A stretch of 64,000 bases of DNA, from positions 1-64,000 of the forward strand of contig URFL01000007.1 of assembly GCA_900547105.1 (NCBI GenBank). The letters run 5' to 3'. The position numbers and the translations under genes are program-made. Positions 15,991 through 24,906 of this stretch are shown here, in pieces; within the stretch, counting starts at the first letter, position 1, and each line of letters starts with the position of its first letter. The notes under the pieces are model-generated. The model was given only the letters and a program-made list of their open reading frames with translations. It ran no database searches and was not told the DNA's origin. The stretch is from an uncultured Oscillospiraceae bacterium (lineage in GTDB: Bacteria > Bacillota > Clostridia > Oscillospirales > Acutalibacteraceae).

Positions 15991-18252
15991 ATGCCCACAG
16001 GAGCAATTGCATCCTATCGGGTGGACGGACAAACCGTGTCCGTCACCTTTGAAGCACAGGTGATACAGCTGCAAATTCTCACGCCCACCATCGTGCGGGT
16101 GTTTGTCAAACAGGATGATATCCAGCGCACCTCCAAGGCGATTGAGGGGGACAAAACGCAGCCTGTGCCGTTTTCGGTCACGCGGGAAGAGGACGCACTG
16201 TGTCTGAAAACCGCTGCTGTGCAGATGCGTGTGTCGGACGGCGGCTATGTGGATTTTTACGATGCCGCCGGGCAGCTTGTCTGCGCGGATTATCGCGGCG
16301 AGCGCACACCGGTGCCTCGCGCCAGCGAGGAAACCCTCCGCCTGATGCAAAAAGAGGGACACGGCGTGGAGCAGGATCGCCAGCTGGCGTTTCGTGTTGC
16401 CAAATCCATGCAGGGATCCGAGCATTTTTACGGCTTGGGCGACAAAACCGGCTTTTTGGACAAACGTCACTACGATTACGAGATGTGGAACACCGATAAC
16501 CCCGCGCCGCATGTCGACTCGTTCAAAGCGCTGTATAAATCCATTCCGTTTTTCATCGCGCTGACCGACACGCATGTGTACGGCCTGTTTCTGGATAACA
16601 CCTATCGCTCCGTTTTCGATATGGGCAAGGAGTCAGATGATTATTTCTGGTTCGGCAGCGTGGGCGGTGATCTCGATTATTATTATATCGCCGGTGACAC
16701 CCTGCCACAGGTGGTGAGCGGGTATACCTATCTGACCGGCACCTGCCCGCTGCCGCAAAAGTGGACGCTGGGCTATCACCAATCCCGCTGGGGTTATGTG
16801 TATCAGGAGGATGTCGAATCGGTGGCACACGAGCTGCGCCGGCAGGATATTCCCTGTGACGCGATCCATCTGGATATCGACTATATGGAGCACTATAAGG
16901 TGTTCACATGGAACTGGGAACGCTATCACGGTGACCCCGCCGCGTGTTTGCAAAGGCTGGCGGACGATGGCTTTAAGATCGTGACCATTGTGGACCCCGG
17001 TGTCAAGGTAGAGTCCGGCTATCCGGTATATGAGCAAGGCGTGGCGCAGGACTGCTTTGCCACCACGCCGGAGGGCGAGCCGTATGTCAATCGCGTGTGG
17101 CCGGGGGATGCGGTGTTTCCCGATTTCGGTTCACCCCGCGTGCGCACATGGTGGGGGAAACAGCACGCTTTTTTGCTGAACAAGGGTGTGCGCGGCATCT
17201 GGAACGATATGAACGAACCGGCGAGCTTCAACGGTCCGCTGCCGGATGATGTGATATTCACCGACGAGCAGCGCTCCACCAACCATGCGGAAATGCATAA
17301 TGTGTACGGGCATTTGATGACCAAAGCCACCTACGAGGGATTGAAAGCGCTGGACGGCCGCCGCCCGTTTGTCATCACCCGCGCCTGTTTTGCCGGTTCG
17401 CAAAAATACGCTACCGCGTGGACAGGCGACAACACCAGCCTGTGGGCGCATTTGCAGATGCTGATTCCGCAGCTGTGCAATTTGGGGCTGTCAGGTATGC
17501 CGTTCGTCGGTACCGACATCGGCGGTTTTGGCGCCGATACCACTCCCGAGCTGATGGCACGGTGGGTGCAGGCCGCCTGTTTTTCGCCGCTGATGCGCAA
17601 CCATTCTAGCGCCAACACCCGCATGCAGGAACCGTGGCGGTTTGGCGAAGAGGTGCTGGATATTTACCGCCGGTATGTCAAGCTGCGCTACCGGCTGATC
17701 CCGTATCTGTACGATCTGTTCTTTGAGGAAGAGCGAACAGGCGCTCCGTTGATGCGTCCGCTTGTCTATCATTTTGAGCAGGATCCGACCGCTCGCACCT
17801 GCAATGATGAATTTATGCTGGGCCCCAGTCTGCTGGTGGCGCCGGTGGTACAGCAGGGCGCGGATAAGCGAATGGTGTATTTGCCGCAAGGCGAGTGGTA
17901 TGATTACTGGACAAAAGAGAAGCTGACCGGTCCGCGCTGGCTGATTCGCGAAGCGCCGCTGGATACCTGTCCGTTGTATGTGCGCGCCGGCAGCGTGCTG
18001 CCGATGATGGAGGAGCAATCCTATGTCGGCGAAAAAACCGGCACGCTGTTGCTGGGTGTGTACCCCGGGCAGGGCAGCGCCGACCATTATTACGACAACG
18101 GCGAGGATTTCGCTTATCGCGACGGCGCGTATCATCACTATCGGTTCACCGTGAACGAGGCAGGGGAGGTCTCCGCCCGACTGCTGCACGCGGGCTACCA
18201 GCCGTACGATTCCATTCGGCTGGTCGGTTCCGGACAGGAGATCGTGCTGTAA
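15991..18252 (+). CDS. Glycoside hydrolase family 31 alpha-glucosidase
   Basis: A 753-residue GH31 enzyme releasing glucose from alpha-glucosides. The N-terminal beta-sandwich ends at FYGLGDKTGFLDKR; the TIM barrel carries GIWNDMNEPASF (nucleophile Asp near residue 407) and TAWTGDN (acid/base Asp near 478), then the C-terminal beta domains. No signal peptide is visible, so it probably acts on imported oligosaccharides. GGAGGGATGATCC precedes the start; monocistronic between two terminators. Alpha-xylosidase or other alpha-glycosidase activity is possible. Confidence 0.9.
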   Translation: MPTGAIASYRVDGQTVSVTFEAQVIQLQILTPTIVRVFVKQDDIQRTSKAIEGDKTQPVPFSVTREEDALCLKTAAVQMRVSDGGYVDFYDAAGQLVCADYRGERTPVPRASEETLRLMQKEGHGVEQDRQLAFRVAKSMQGSEHFYGLGDKTGFLDKRHYDYEMWNTDNPAPHVDSFKALYKSIPFFIALTDTHVYGLFLDNTYRSVFDMGKESDDYFWFGSVGGDLDYYYIAGDTLPQVVSGYTYLTGTCPLPQKWTLGYHQSRWGYVYQEDVESVAHELRRQDIPCDAIHLDIDYMEHYKVFTWNWERYHGDPAACLQRLADDGFKIVTIVDPGVKVESGYPVYEQGVAQDCFATTPEGEPYVNRVWPGDAVFPDFGSPRVRTWWGKQHAFLLNKGVRGIWNDMNEPASFNGPLPDDVIFTDEQRSTNHAEMHNVYGHLMTKATYEGLKALDGRRPFVITRACFAGSQKYATAWTGDNTSLWAHLQMLIPQLCNLGLSGMPFVGTDIGGFGADTTPELMARWVQAACFSPLMRNHSSANTRMQEPWRFGEEVLDIYRRYVKLRYRLIPYLYDLFFEEERTGAPLMRPLVYHFEQDPTARTCNDEFMLGPSLLVAPVVQQGADKRMVYLPQGEWYDYWTKEKLTGPRWLIREAPLDTCPLYVRAGSVLPMMEEQSYVGEKTGTLLLGVYPGQGSADHYYDNGEDFAYRDGAYHHYRFTVNEAGEVSARLLHAGYQPYDSIRLVGSGQEIVL

Positions 18253-18279
18253 CCGCCCACGAACACATATAAATATAGC

Positions 18280-18318
18280 AAACGGCAGGCTCAACCCACT
18301 GTTGAGCCTGCCGTTTTT
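18280..18318 (+). terminator. Terminator after the GH31 gene
   Basis: Perfect 16-bp stem AAACGGCAGGCTCAAC with complement, loop CCACT, T-rich end. Confidence 0.85.
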
Positions 18319-18389
18319 ACAATGGAGAGCCCCCACACGCGGCGTTTGTAAAAAAATTATTAAGAATCGGAAAAACTGCTTTTTTCCTC

Positions 18390-18417
18390 TTGATTTTTCC
18401 AGATTTTAGGGTACAAT
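18390..18417 (+). promoter_or_regulatory. groESL promoter
   Basis: TTGATT (18390-18395), 16-nt spacer, TACAAT (18412-18417). The CIRCE operator starts 11 bp downstream, so it overlaps the transcription start region. Confidence 0.7.
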
Positions 18418-18427
18418 AGTGTACAGG

Positions 18428-18454
18428 TTAGCACTCAGGGAGTTTGAGTGCTAA
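18428..18454 (+). promoter_or_regulatory. CIRCE operator (HrcA binding site)
   Basis: TTAGCACTC, nine bases, GAGTGCTAA: an exact match to the CIRCE inverted repeat bound by the heat-shock repressor HrcA. hrcA itself is not in this window. It implies heat-inducible control of groES-groEL. Confidence 0.97.
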
Positions 18455-18484
18455 AATTAACATCTCGTATGGGAGGAATTGTTT

Positions 18485-18769
18485 ATGACTATCAAACCTC
18501 TTGCTGACCGTGTGGTCATCAAAATGACCGAAGCGGAAGAAACCACCAAAAGCGGTATCATTCTGGCCGGTTCTGCGAAAGAAAAACCCCAGGTCGCCGA
18601 AGTTGTGGCAGTGGGCCCCGGCGGTAATGTGGACGGCAAAGACATCACCATGTATTTGAAAGTGGGCGACAAAGTGATCGCCAGCAAATATTCCGGCACC
18701 GAAGTCAAACTGGACGGCGAAGAGTATACCATCGTGCGTCAGGGCGATATTCTGGCGATCGTGGAATAA
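18485..18769 (+). CDS. groES: Co-chaperonin GroES
   Basis: A 94-residue co-chaperonin with the typical IKPLADRVVIK start and the mobile-loop region TTKSGIILAGSAKEKPQ, ending in ILAIVE. It caps the GroEL ring. Start at 18485 behind GGGAGGAATTG. Forms an operon with groEL 42 bp downstream. Confidence 0.97.
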   Translation: MTIKPLADRVVIKMTEAEETTKSGIILAGSAKEKPQVAEVVAVGPGGNVDGKDITMYLKVGDKVIASKYSGTEVKLDGEEYTIVRQGDILAIVE

Positions 18770-18811
18770 TTCATTTGCGTATACCAACACTTAATTTAGG
18801 AGGAATGACGT

Positions 18812-20440
18812 ATGTCTAAAGAAATTCTCTATGGCGAAGAAGCCCGCAAGGCGCTGCAGCGCGGCGTTGACCAGCTGGCCAATACCGTTAAAATCACCCT
18901 CGGCCCGAAAGGCCGCAACGTGGTTCTGGACAAAAAATTCGGTTCGCCCCTCATCACCAACGATGGTGTGACCATCGCGAAAGAGATCGAGCTGGATGAC
19001 GCGTTCGAGAACATGGGCGCACAGCTGGTGAAAGAAGTATCCACCAAAACCAATGATGTGGCGGGCGATGGTACCACCACCGCGACCCTGCTGGCGCAGG
19101 CGCTGATCCGCGAGGGCATGAAGAATGTCGCCGCGGGTGCCAACCCGATGGGCGTGAAACGCGGTATGCAGCAGGCGGTGGACACCGTTGTGAAAGCGGT
19201 GGAAGCCAACTCCAAACAGGTCAGCGGCACCGAAGATATCGCCAGTGCGGCGACCATTTCGGCGGGCGATGCCCAGATCGGTAAACTGATCGCCGAGGCG
19301 ATGGAAAAAGTGTCTGCCGACGGCGTTATCACGGTGGAAGAATCCAAAACCGCCGAAACCTATTCCGAAGTTGTGGAAGGTATGCAGTTCGACCGCGGCT
19401 ATATCACCCCCTACATGGTCACCGATACCGACAAGATGGAAGCGGTCATCGACGATGCTTACATTCTGATCACCGATAAGAAGATCTCCAATGTGCAGGA
19501 CATTCTGCCGCTGCTGGAGCAGATTCTGCAGGCTGGCAAAAAGCTGGTCATCATCGCCGAGGATGTTGAGGGCGAGGCGCTGTCTACCCTGATCGTCAAC
19601 AAACTGCGCGGCACCTTCACCTGCGTCGCGGTCAAAGCCCCGGGCTTTGGCGATCGCCGCAAAGAGATGCTGCAGGATATCGCTATCCTGACCGGCGGTC
19701 AGGTGATCTCGGACGAACTGGGTCTGGATCTGAAAGAAACCACCATTGACCAGCTGGGTCGTGCCCGCCAGGTCAAGGTGCAGAAAGAAACCACCATCAT
19801 CGTGGATGGCGCCGGCAGCTCGGACGAGATCAACGCCCGCGAGGGTCAGATCCGTGCGCAGATCGAAACCACCACTTCGGATTTCGATCGCGAGAAGCTG
19901 CAAGAGCGTCTGGCAAAACTGGCCGGCGGCGTGGCTGTTATCAAAGTCGGTGCGGCGACCGAAGTCGAAATGAAAGAAAAGAAACTGCGCATCGAAGATG
20001 CTCTGGCTGCGACGAAAGCCGCGGTGGAAGAGGGTCTGGTGGCTGGCGGCGGTGTGGCGCTGATCAACGCGATGGCGTCTTTGAAACCTCTGCTGAAAAC
20101 CACCACCGGCGACGAAAAGACCGGTGTGCAGATCGTGCTGAAAGCGATGGAAGAGCCGGTGCGCCAGATCGCGTTGAACGCGGGTCTGGAAGGCAGCGTC
20201 ATCATCGACAAGATCAGCAACTCCCGCAAAGCCAACTTCGGCTTCAACTTCGCAACCGAAGAGTACGGCGATATGTTCGCGGCGGGCATTGTGGATCCCA
20301 CCAAAGTGACCCGTTCGGCTCTGCAGAACGCGGCGTCTGTGGCGGCGATGGTGCTGACCACTGAATCGCTGGTGGCGGATAAGAAAGAACCGGCTGCGGC
20401 CGCTCCGGCTGCTCCGGCGGGCATGGACGGGATGTATTGA
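18812..20440 (+). CDS. groEL: Chaperonin GroEL
   Basis: A 542-residue chaperonin. ATP-binding LGPKGRNVVLD and the catalytic region DVAGDGTTTATLLAQAL are intact; GGGVALI follows in the C-terminal equatorial domain. The tail ends in a short GMDGMY rather than long GGM repeats. TAGGAGG precedes the start. Under CIRCE control with groES. Confidence 0.98.
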   Translation: MSKEILYGEEARKALQRGVDQLANTVKITLGPKGRNVVLDKKFGSPLITNDGVTIAKEIELDDAFENMGAQLVKEVSTKTNDVAGDGTTTATLLAQALIREGMKNVAAGANPMGVKRGMQQAVDTVVKAVEANSKQVSGTEDIASAATISAGDAQIGKLIAEAMEKVSADGVITVEESKTAETYSEVVEGMQFDRGYITPYMVTDTDKMEAVIDDAYILITDKKISNVQDILPLLEQILQAGKKLVIIAEDVEGEALSTLIVNKLRGTFTCVAVKAPGFGDRRKEMLQDIAILTGGQVISDELGLDLKETTIDQLGRARQVKVQKETTIIVDGAGSSDEINAREGQIRAQIETTTSDFDREKLQERLAKLAGGVAVIKVGAATEVEMKEKKLRIEDALAATKAAVEEGLVAGGGVALINAMASLKPLLKTTTGDEKTGVQIVLKAMEEPVRQIALNAGLEGSVIIDKISNSRKANFGFNFATEEYGDMFAAGIVDPTKVTRSALQNAASVAAMVLTTESLVADKKEPAAAAPAAPAGMDGMY

Positions 20441-20472
20441 TCTCCTCCTGACCCCACACGCAAGGCGTAACA

Positions 20473-20502
20473 AAGGCGCTCGGATATTTCCGAGCGCCTT
20501 TT
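20473..20502 (+). terminator. Terminator after groEL
   Basis: Eleven-bp stem AAGGCGCTCGG/CCGAGCGCCTT with a 6-nt loop and T run. Confidence 0.85.
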
Positions 20503-20516
20503 CTCGTGCAAAATCG

Positions 20517-20543
20517 CCCCTCCGGTTATCCGCCGGAAGGGCG
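20517..20543 (-). terminator. Possible terminator of the cotH-like gene
   Basis: The inverted repeat GCCCCTCCGG/CCGGAAGGGC just beyond the minus-strand stop could end that transcript, but its T run (GATTTTG) is poor. Confidence 0.35.
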
Positions 20544-20549
20544 ATTGGC

Positions 20550-22763
20550 TTATGCGTTAAGCGACGCGTAAGCGGTGTCTACCGTTTCAAATTGTGCATC
20601 AAAGAACGCCACCCGATCGTTCAGCCAATCCACCAGCAATCGCCCATCGTACAAATAGGTGGTGGGGATTTTCCAATAATCGTGGTCGGTGGCAGCTTCC
20701 GCATACAACGCGGTATAGTATTGTTCCGCGCGGGTCGCCATGCTGCTCAAAAAATCGCGGTTTTCCCAATACCGCTCCCGCAGCCTTTCAACAAAGCTGC
20801 GATCACGATACAGCCGCCGGTACCATTTGCCCTGCTTGCCGGCAACCCATTGGTCGGCGGGGCATTGCTTGCTGTGCCCGTGGTAGTTGCCCGAGCTGCT
20901 GTCGAAATCCCAAACCGGTCCCATATGGAACTTGTCGCCGCCGATATCCTTGTACATATAGGTGCTGGAAAAAGAGCCGGAATCCAAATTGCCCATAAAC
21001 TCGTTGACCAGCCAGTAATCCACCAGATCGTCCACATCGAACAGCTCGCTGTAATGCTGCCCTTTGCTGCTTGTGAAGGTGTCCTTATTGTACACCGCGT
21101 CCTCAAAGTCCTGGATATATTCGGTGAGATAAGTGAACATCTCGTCGTTGGTGTTCAGATATTCCGGACTTTTCACCGTCAGCGGCACATCGTGTGCGGT
21201 CTTGAATTTGCTGATTTCGTCGTAATAACCGTTCAGCTCAACGATGAACCCGCCGGTGGTGTCGTAGCCGTTGGTGGCGGTGAAACCGGACAGATCGGTT
21301 TCGTCCTCGGCGACATCCTCCCAGTCGTAGATATCCACCCGCGTTTTGCCGACGCGGATCTGCTCACACAGATCGTACACCCCGACATCCTGCCCGTTCA
21401 GATACACCCGCACAAACACCGAGTGCATGGTGACCAGCCCCAGATGATCCGACAGATCCGCCGCCAGCCGGTTGCGCATCAGGGTGCGGTCGCGATAGTT
21501 GGCGATCAGCACCCAATGCTTGTTGGCACCCATGCCGAACAGATCCGCTTTTTTGTTCAGTTTGATTTTATACGGCTTTTTGGGGTATCCCCATGTGGAG
21601 TTGCCCCGCCCGCGAATTTGGATTGCGCCGTTATACAATTGGGCGCTGTCCACGCCGTCCGCGGTGATCGCCATTGCGCCGTTGACATAGGTTTCCTTGC
21701 TGTCGATCGCGGCCTGGTTTTCGGTGTCGATGCGTACGATCGGCAGCGGGTCCGCCACCGGGGTGTCAAAGTCGCCGGAGGTGGTTTGAAAATAGGTTTT
21801 GCCGTCGATGTCCGCGACCACCCACACCCGCACATGGGCGGTGTCCATAATGGTCAGAGCGTCCGGCGCATACAGGTTTTCGGTGGCGATCCAGTTGCCG
21901 TTCAGGCACCAGATGTAGGAGCGAATGGTGTCGCCCTCGGCCAGTCCGCTGATCGCCAGCGGCAGCGGACGCCCCGCCTGCACAACCGTGCTGGTGAAAG
22001 CAACCTCCATCGCGCGATCCGCCGGTATCTGCTCCGGCAACCCCTGCGCCACATAGGTGAGCGAGAACCAATCAAAGTTCAGCCCGTTGCGATCCTGTTC
22101 AAACTGGATCTGATGCTCGCCGGCGTCCAGATACAGGTATTCCTCCAGATAATTGGTGTAATAGCTGCTCCACTCTTTGGTGACGGCGGGGGAGGAGGTG
22201 GTCCACAAATGACCGTCCACCGAGATGGTAACCGATAGATCAACGATGACCGACATAGCATAGGCAACCTGATAATATCCGCTTTGCGCCACCGACACGG
22301 TGTAGTGGTACTGGTCTCCGGTCGAGGTGAAGCCGACCGCCGTCACACTGCCGTGCTTGACCAACCCGCAGGTGTCGGGATAGCTGCCGCTTTCGGCTTC
22401 GATCCGCTGGGTGTCCATCGGCATCTCCACCGTTTGGTACGGCTCTTCCGGTTCGGGATCGGGCTCCGGTTGTGCCGGGAACCGCTCAATCTGCCCGGCG
22501 ATATACTGCAGCACAAGCAGCGCGTCGTCGATCGCGACCTGTCCGTCACCCGACACCTCCGCCAGCGCTTGCTGTTCGGCGGTAAGCGTGATCTGCTGTG
22601 TGACCGCGCGCAGCGTCAGCAGCGCGTCGTCAGCGCCGACGGTACCGTCCTGTGTGACATCACCCAGCGTATAGACCGGTTCGCCCTCGGTGGGCTCGGC
22701 GGCGACACTGGTCATAGAGATCAGCAGGCACAAACTGAGCAAACCGCTCAACCATCGTTTCAT
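20550..22763 (-). CDS. Secreted dockerin-CBM-CotH kinase-like protein
   Basis: A 737-residue exported protein. Signal peptide; type I dockerin at about residues 30-90 with two calcium repeats (DVTQDGTVGADDAL and EVSGDGQVAIDDAL); a Pro/Glu linker; a CBM6/35-like carbohydrate-binding module starting at RIEAESGSYP (about residues 118-240); then a CotH kinase-like domain (GRGNSTWGYPKKPYKIKL through MGPVWDFDSSSGN). Dockerins bind cohesins, so it may sit on a cellulosome-like complex. CotH-like domains occur in spore-coat kinases and in fibre-degrader surface proteins; the substrate here is unknown. Start 22763 follows GGGAGGGG. Confidence 0.82.
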   Translation of the reverse strand: MKRWLSGLLSLCLLISMTSVAAEPTEGEPVYTLGDVTQDGTVGADDALLTLRAVTQQITLTAEQQALAEVSGDGQVAIDDALLVLQYIAGQIERFPAQPEPDPEPEEPYQTVEMPMDTQRIEAESGSYPDTCGLVKHGSVTAVGFTSTGDQYHYTVSVAQSGYYQVAYAMSVIVDLSVTISVDGHLWTTSSPAVTKEWSSYYTNYLEEYLYLDAGEHQIQFEQDRNGLNFDWFSLTYVAQGLPEQIPADRAMEVAFTSTVVQAGRPLPLAISGLAEGDTIRSYIWCLNGNWIATENLYAPDALTIMDTAHVRVWVVADIDGKTYFQTTSGDFDTPVADPLPIVRIDTENQAAIDSKETYVNGAMAITADGVDSAQLYNGAIQIRGRGNSTWGYPKKPYKIKLNKKADLFGMGANKHWVLIANYRDRTLMRNRLAADLSDHLGLVTMHSVFVRVYLNGQDVGVYDLCEQIRVGKTRVDIYDWEDVAEDETDLSGFTATNGYDTTGGFIVELNGYYDEISKFKTAHDVPLTVKSPEYLNTNDEMFTYLTEYIQDFEDAVYNKDTFTSSKGQHYSELFDVDDLVDYWLVNEFMGNLDSGSFSSTYMYKDIGGDKFHMGPVWDFDSSSGNYHGHSKQCPADQWVAGKQGKWYRRLYRDRSFVERLRERYWENRDFLSSMATRAEQYYTALYAEAATDHDYWKIPTTYLYDGRLLVDWLNDRVAFFDAQFETVDTAYASLNA

Positions 22764-22804
22764 AGGAACCCCTCCCAACCGATTGTCTGCGTTTAATACA
22801 AAAT

Positions 22805-22833
22805 AGTATACCCGACGAGAAATATTTTGTCAA
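22805..22833 (-). promoter_or_regulatory. Promoter of the dockerin-CotH gene
   Basis: On the minus strand, TTGACA (22828-22833), 17-nt spacer and TATACT (22805-22810), about 42 bp upstream of the ATG. A sigma-A promoter suggests vegetative rather than only sporulation expression. Confidence 0.75.
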
Positions 22834-22863
22834 ATTTCTCTTTTGCGCCTTTCAAGGAACATC

Positions 22864-22892
22864 TTGAGCTTTGGCGCGCCGTTTGGTATAAT
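22864..22892 (+). promoter_or_regulatory. Promoter of the rqcP-yabP-yabQ-divIC operon
   Basis: TTGAGC (22864-22869), 17-nt spacer and TATAAT (22887-22892). Confidence 0.75.
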
Positions 22893-22930
22893 ATAGCGGT
22901 AGATTTCATACCGAAAAGGAGAACATTCTT

Positions 22931-23170
22931 ATGCGATTGGATAAATATCTGAAAGTGTCTCGCCTGATCAAGCGGCGCACCGTCGCTAACGAGGCGTGCG
23001 ACGCGGGTAAGGTGCTGGTCAACGGCAAACCGGCGCGCGCGTCTTACGATGTCAAGCTGGGCGACACCATCCACATCACCCTCGGTGCGCGCGAGGTGGA
23101 GGTCGAAGTGACCGCCATTCAGGAAACAGTCGGCAAAAACGACGCCTCGCTGCTGTACAAATTGAAGTAA
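22931..23170 (+). CDS. rqcP: S4-domain ribosome quality-control factor RqcP (YabO-like)
   Basis: A 79-residue S4 RNA-binding protein. MRLDKYLKVSRLIKRRTVA and VNGKPARASYDVKLGD are nearly the family consensus. RqcP stabilises the P-site tRNA on obstructed 50S subunits during alanine tailing with RqcH. Position directly before yabP-yabQ-divIC matches B. subtilis yabO. rqcH is not in this window. Confidence 0.9.
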   Translation: MRLDKYLKVSRLIKRRTVANEACDAGKVLVNGKPARASYDVKLGDTIHITLGAREVEVEVTAIQETVGKNDASLLYKLK

Positions 23171-23226
23171 GCTCATATTCTCCCTCGCCGGTGCATACAG
23201 TTAAACCGGTAACAGTAGAGGGGGAG

Positions 23227-23511
23227 ATGACCTTGACAGAGGAGAAAAAGCTTGTGCCCATCCCGCACCAGCTGATGCTGGAGGATCGCCAGCGGCTGAC
23301 CGTGTCCGGCGTATCGGATGTGGACAGCTTTGATGATACCGCCATTGTGGTGTATACCGACATGGGTGAGCTGACTATCAAAGGCGAGGGGCTGCACATC
23401 AGCCGGCTGAATGTGGAAACCGGCGATCTCAAGGTGGAGGGCAGTGTCCAAGCGCTTACCTATGCCGAACCGGCGGTGCGCGGCGGCTTTTTCGGCCGCC
23501 TGTTCAAATAG
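23227..23511 (+). CDS. yabP: Sporulation protein YabP
   Basis: A 94-residue spore-cortex protein of the YabP/YqfC family. IPHQLMLEDRQRLTVSGV, FDDTAIVVYTDMGELTIKGEGLHI and LNVETGDLKVEG match the family. The start at 23227 follows AGAGGGGG; a longer frame from 23191 is possible but less well supported. Lies between rqcP and yabQ as in B. subtilis. Confidence 0.9.
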   Translation: MTLTEEKKLVPIPHQLMLEDRQRLTVSGVSDVDSFDDTAIVVYTDMGELTIKGEGLHISRLNVETGDLKVEGSVQALTYAEPAVRGGFFGRLFK

Positions 23512-23516
23512 GCGGC

Positions 23517-24254
23517 ATGGAGGGCTTTACAGGCGGCAGCCAGCTGTATGAGCTGTTTTTAAGTTGTGGCTGCGGCTTTTTGCTGGGGGCGTACTACGAT
23601 GTGTTTCGCCTGCTGCGGGTGATGCTGCCCTGCCGCCGGTGGACGGTGTTTGTGCAGGATGTGGTGTTTTTCGTCACCGCCGCGGTCATCACCTTTTTGT
23701 TTGACCTGACCCTGACCGGCGGCTTGCTGCGGTTTTATCTGTTTGTCGGGCTGGCGGCGGGGTTTCTGGCGTACCGCTTCACACTGGGGCGGCTGGTCAT
23801 GACCTGTGCAGCCACCGTGCTGCGGGCGATCGCCGCCTGTCTGCGATGGCTGTGGCGGGTGGTTTGCTGGCCGTTTGCGCTGTTGCGCCGTCTTTTGCAG
23901 CGTCCGCTTGGGTGGCTGCGGAAAAAAGCAGAGGAAATTGCAAAAAAAGTTGCTGTTTTTTTGAAAAAGGGGTTGAAACGGTGCGGGGGGATATTGTATA
24001 ATCGGAACCGTAAAGGGTTAAACGGCGAAACAGCAGAAAGGACGGCGGACAGCGTTGAAAGTGATCAAAGGCTCCAAAAAGCGCGGCAGCATCGTGCTGC
24101 GGGTGGCCGTGGTGGCTTTTTCGGCGTATATGCTCGTCATGCTGGCGCAGCTGCGGCTGCAAATCGGCGAACGCCAAAAGCAGATCGACGATCTGCAGGA
24201 CAGCATCCAGTACCAGCAGCAACAAAACGAAGATATGCAAAGCAAAAGCGATAA
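23517..24254 (+). CDS. yabQ: Spore cortex biosynthesis protein YabQ with unusual C-terminal extension
   Basis: A membrane protein needed for cortex formation. Residues 1-160 fit YabQ: LYELFLSCGCGFLLGAYYDVFRLLR, several hydrophobic segments, then a basic stretch ending near ILYN. After that the frame runs about 85 further residues of low-complexity Ala/Arg/Gly sequence, overlapping divIC by 200 bp in another frame. Both other frames have stops at 24011 and 24019, just where a normal YabQ would end, so the tail may reflect a lost stop. Confidence 0.82.
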   Translation: MEGFTGGSQLYELFLSCGCGFLLGAYYDVFRLLRVMLPCRRWTVFVQDVVFFVTAAVITFLFDLTLTGGLLRFYLFVGLAAGFLAYRFTLGRLVMTCAATVLRAIAACLRWLWRVVCWPFALLRRLLQRPLGWLRKKAEEIAKKVAVFLKKGLKRCGGILYNRNRKGLNGETAERTADSVESDQRLQKARQHRAAGGRGGFFGVYARHAGAAAAANRRTPKADRRSAGQHPVPAATKRRYAKQKR

Positions 24255-24345
24255 CTATCAAGTGTATTTGGAACAGCACGCCCGCGAGCAGGGCATGGCT
24301 GTTCCCGGCGAAAGCATCTATAAAGAGGCTCAGGGAGCCAACTGA
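24055..24345 (+). CDS. divIC: Septum formation initiator family protein (DivIC-like)
   Basis: A 96-residue bitopic division protein. A basic N-terminus and one membrane helix (IVLRVAVVAFSAYMLVML) are followed by a coiled coil (about residues 35-70) and a short extracellular tail, as in DivIC/FtsL/FtsB. The TTG start at 24055 sits behind AAGGACGG; GTG at 24061 is an alternative. Position after yabQ and before yabR is conserved in Firmicutes. Confidence 0.85.
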   Translation: MKVIKGSKKRGSIVLRVAVVAFSAYMLVMLAQLRLQIGERQKQIDDLQDSIQYQQQQNEDMQSKSDNYQVYLEQHAREQGMAVPGESIYKEAQGAN

Positions 24346-24371
24346 CCAAAACAGGAGGATAACAGGACTTT

Positions 24372-24803
24372 ATGCAGGTGGAAGTTGGAGCGGTTTTTGA
24401 AGGAAAAGTGACCGGGATCACCAAATTTGGCGCGTTTGTCGAAATGCCGGACGGCAAAAACGGCATGGTGCATATTTCCGAGGTAGCGTCTACCTATGTC
24501 AAGGAGATCAGCGACCATGTCAGCGTGGGACAAATGGTTAAGGTGAAGGTGCTCAGCATCAGCGAAGACGGCAAAGTCAGCCTGTCGATGAAACGGGCGC
24601 AGCCGCCCGCTCGTCGCGAGCCTCGTCCCCGCGCGGTGCAGGCGCATCGTCCCGGTGGGTTTGAATGGCAGACTTCCACCAACAGCGGCAGCTTTGAAGA
24701 CATGATGTCCAAATTCAAGCAGACCAGCGACGAAAAGATCTCGGATCTGAAACGGTCGATGGACGGGAAACACGGCGGTTTTTCCCGCCGCGGCTCCAAA
24801 TAA
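24372..24803 (+). CDS. yabR: S1 RNA-binding domain protein (YabR-like)
   Basis: A 143-residue protein with one N-terminal S1 domain (VGAVFEGKVTGITKFGAFVE, GMVHISEVA, KVKVLSISEDGKVSLSMK) and a basic, probably disordered tail. Resembles B. subtilis YabR next to divIC. RNA-binding role in general stress or ribosome function is presumed, not shown. Confidence 0.85.
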   Translation: MQVEVGAVFEGKVTGITKFGAFVEMPDGKNGMVHISEVASTYVKEISDHVSVGQMVKVKVLSISEDGKVSLSMKRAQPPARREPRPRAVQAHRPGGFEWQTSTNSGSFEDMMSKFKQTSDEKISDLKRSMDGKHGGFSRRGSK

Positions 24804-24819
24804 ACACGGTGATACAAGG

Positions 24820-24848
24820 GGCGGAGCTTTTTGGCTCCGCCTTTTTTT
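24820..24848 (+). terminator. Terminator after yabR
   Basis: GGCGGAGC, a TTTTT loop, GGCTCCGCC-like stem and seven T. Confidence 0.85.
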
Positions 24849-24906
24849 GAGACTGTATCGGTGCTCCGGTGTGCCGGAGCGCCGTTTGGCGGAAAGGAAG
24901 AAAACG

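Noticed and set aside
14923..20473. Long minus-strand reading frames opposite tsf and groEL (for example 14923-16575 and 18791-20473)
   Set aside because: They mirror strongly conserved plus-strand genes, are His/Arg-rich, and lack family motifs or ribosome sites; they arise from GC-rich codon use.
20592..22238. 548-residue plus-strand frame opposite the dockerin-CotH gene
   Set aside because: The minus strand has a signal peptide, dockerin repeats and CotH motifs; the plus frame has none.
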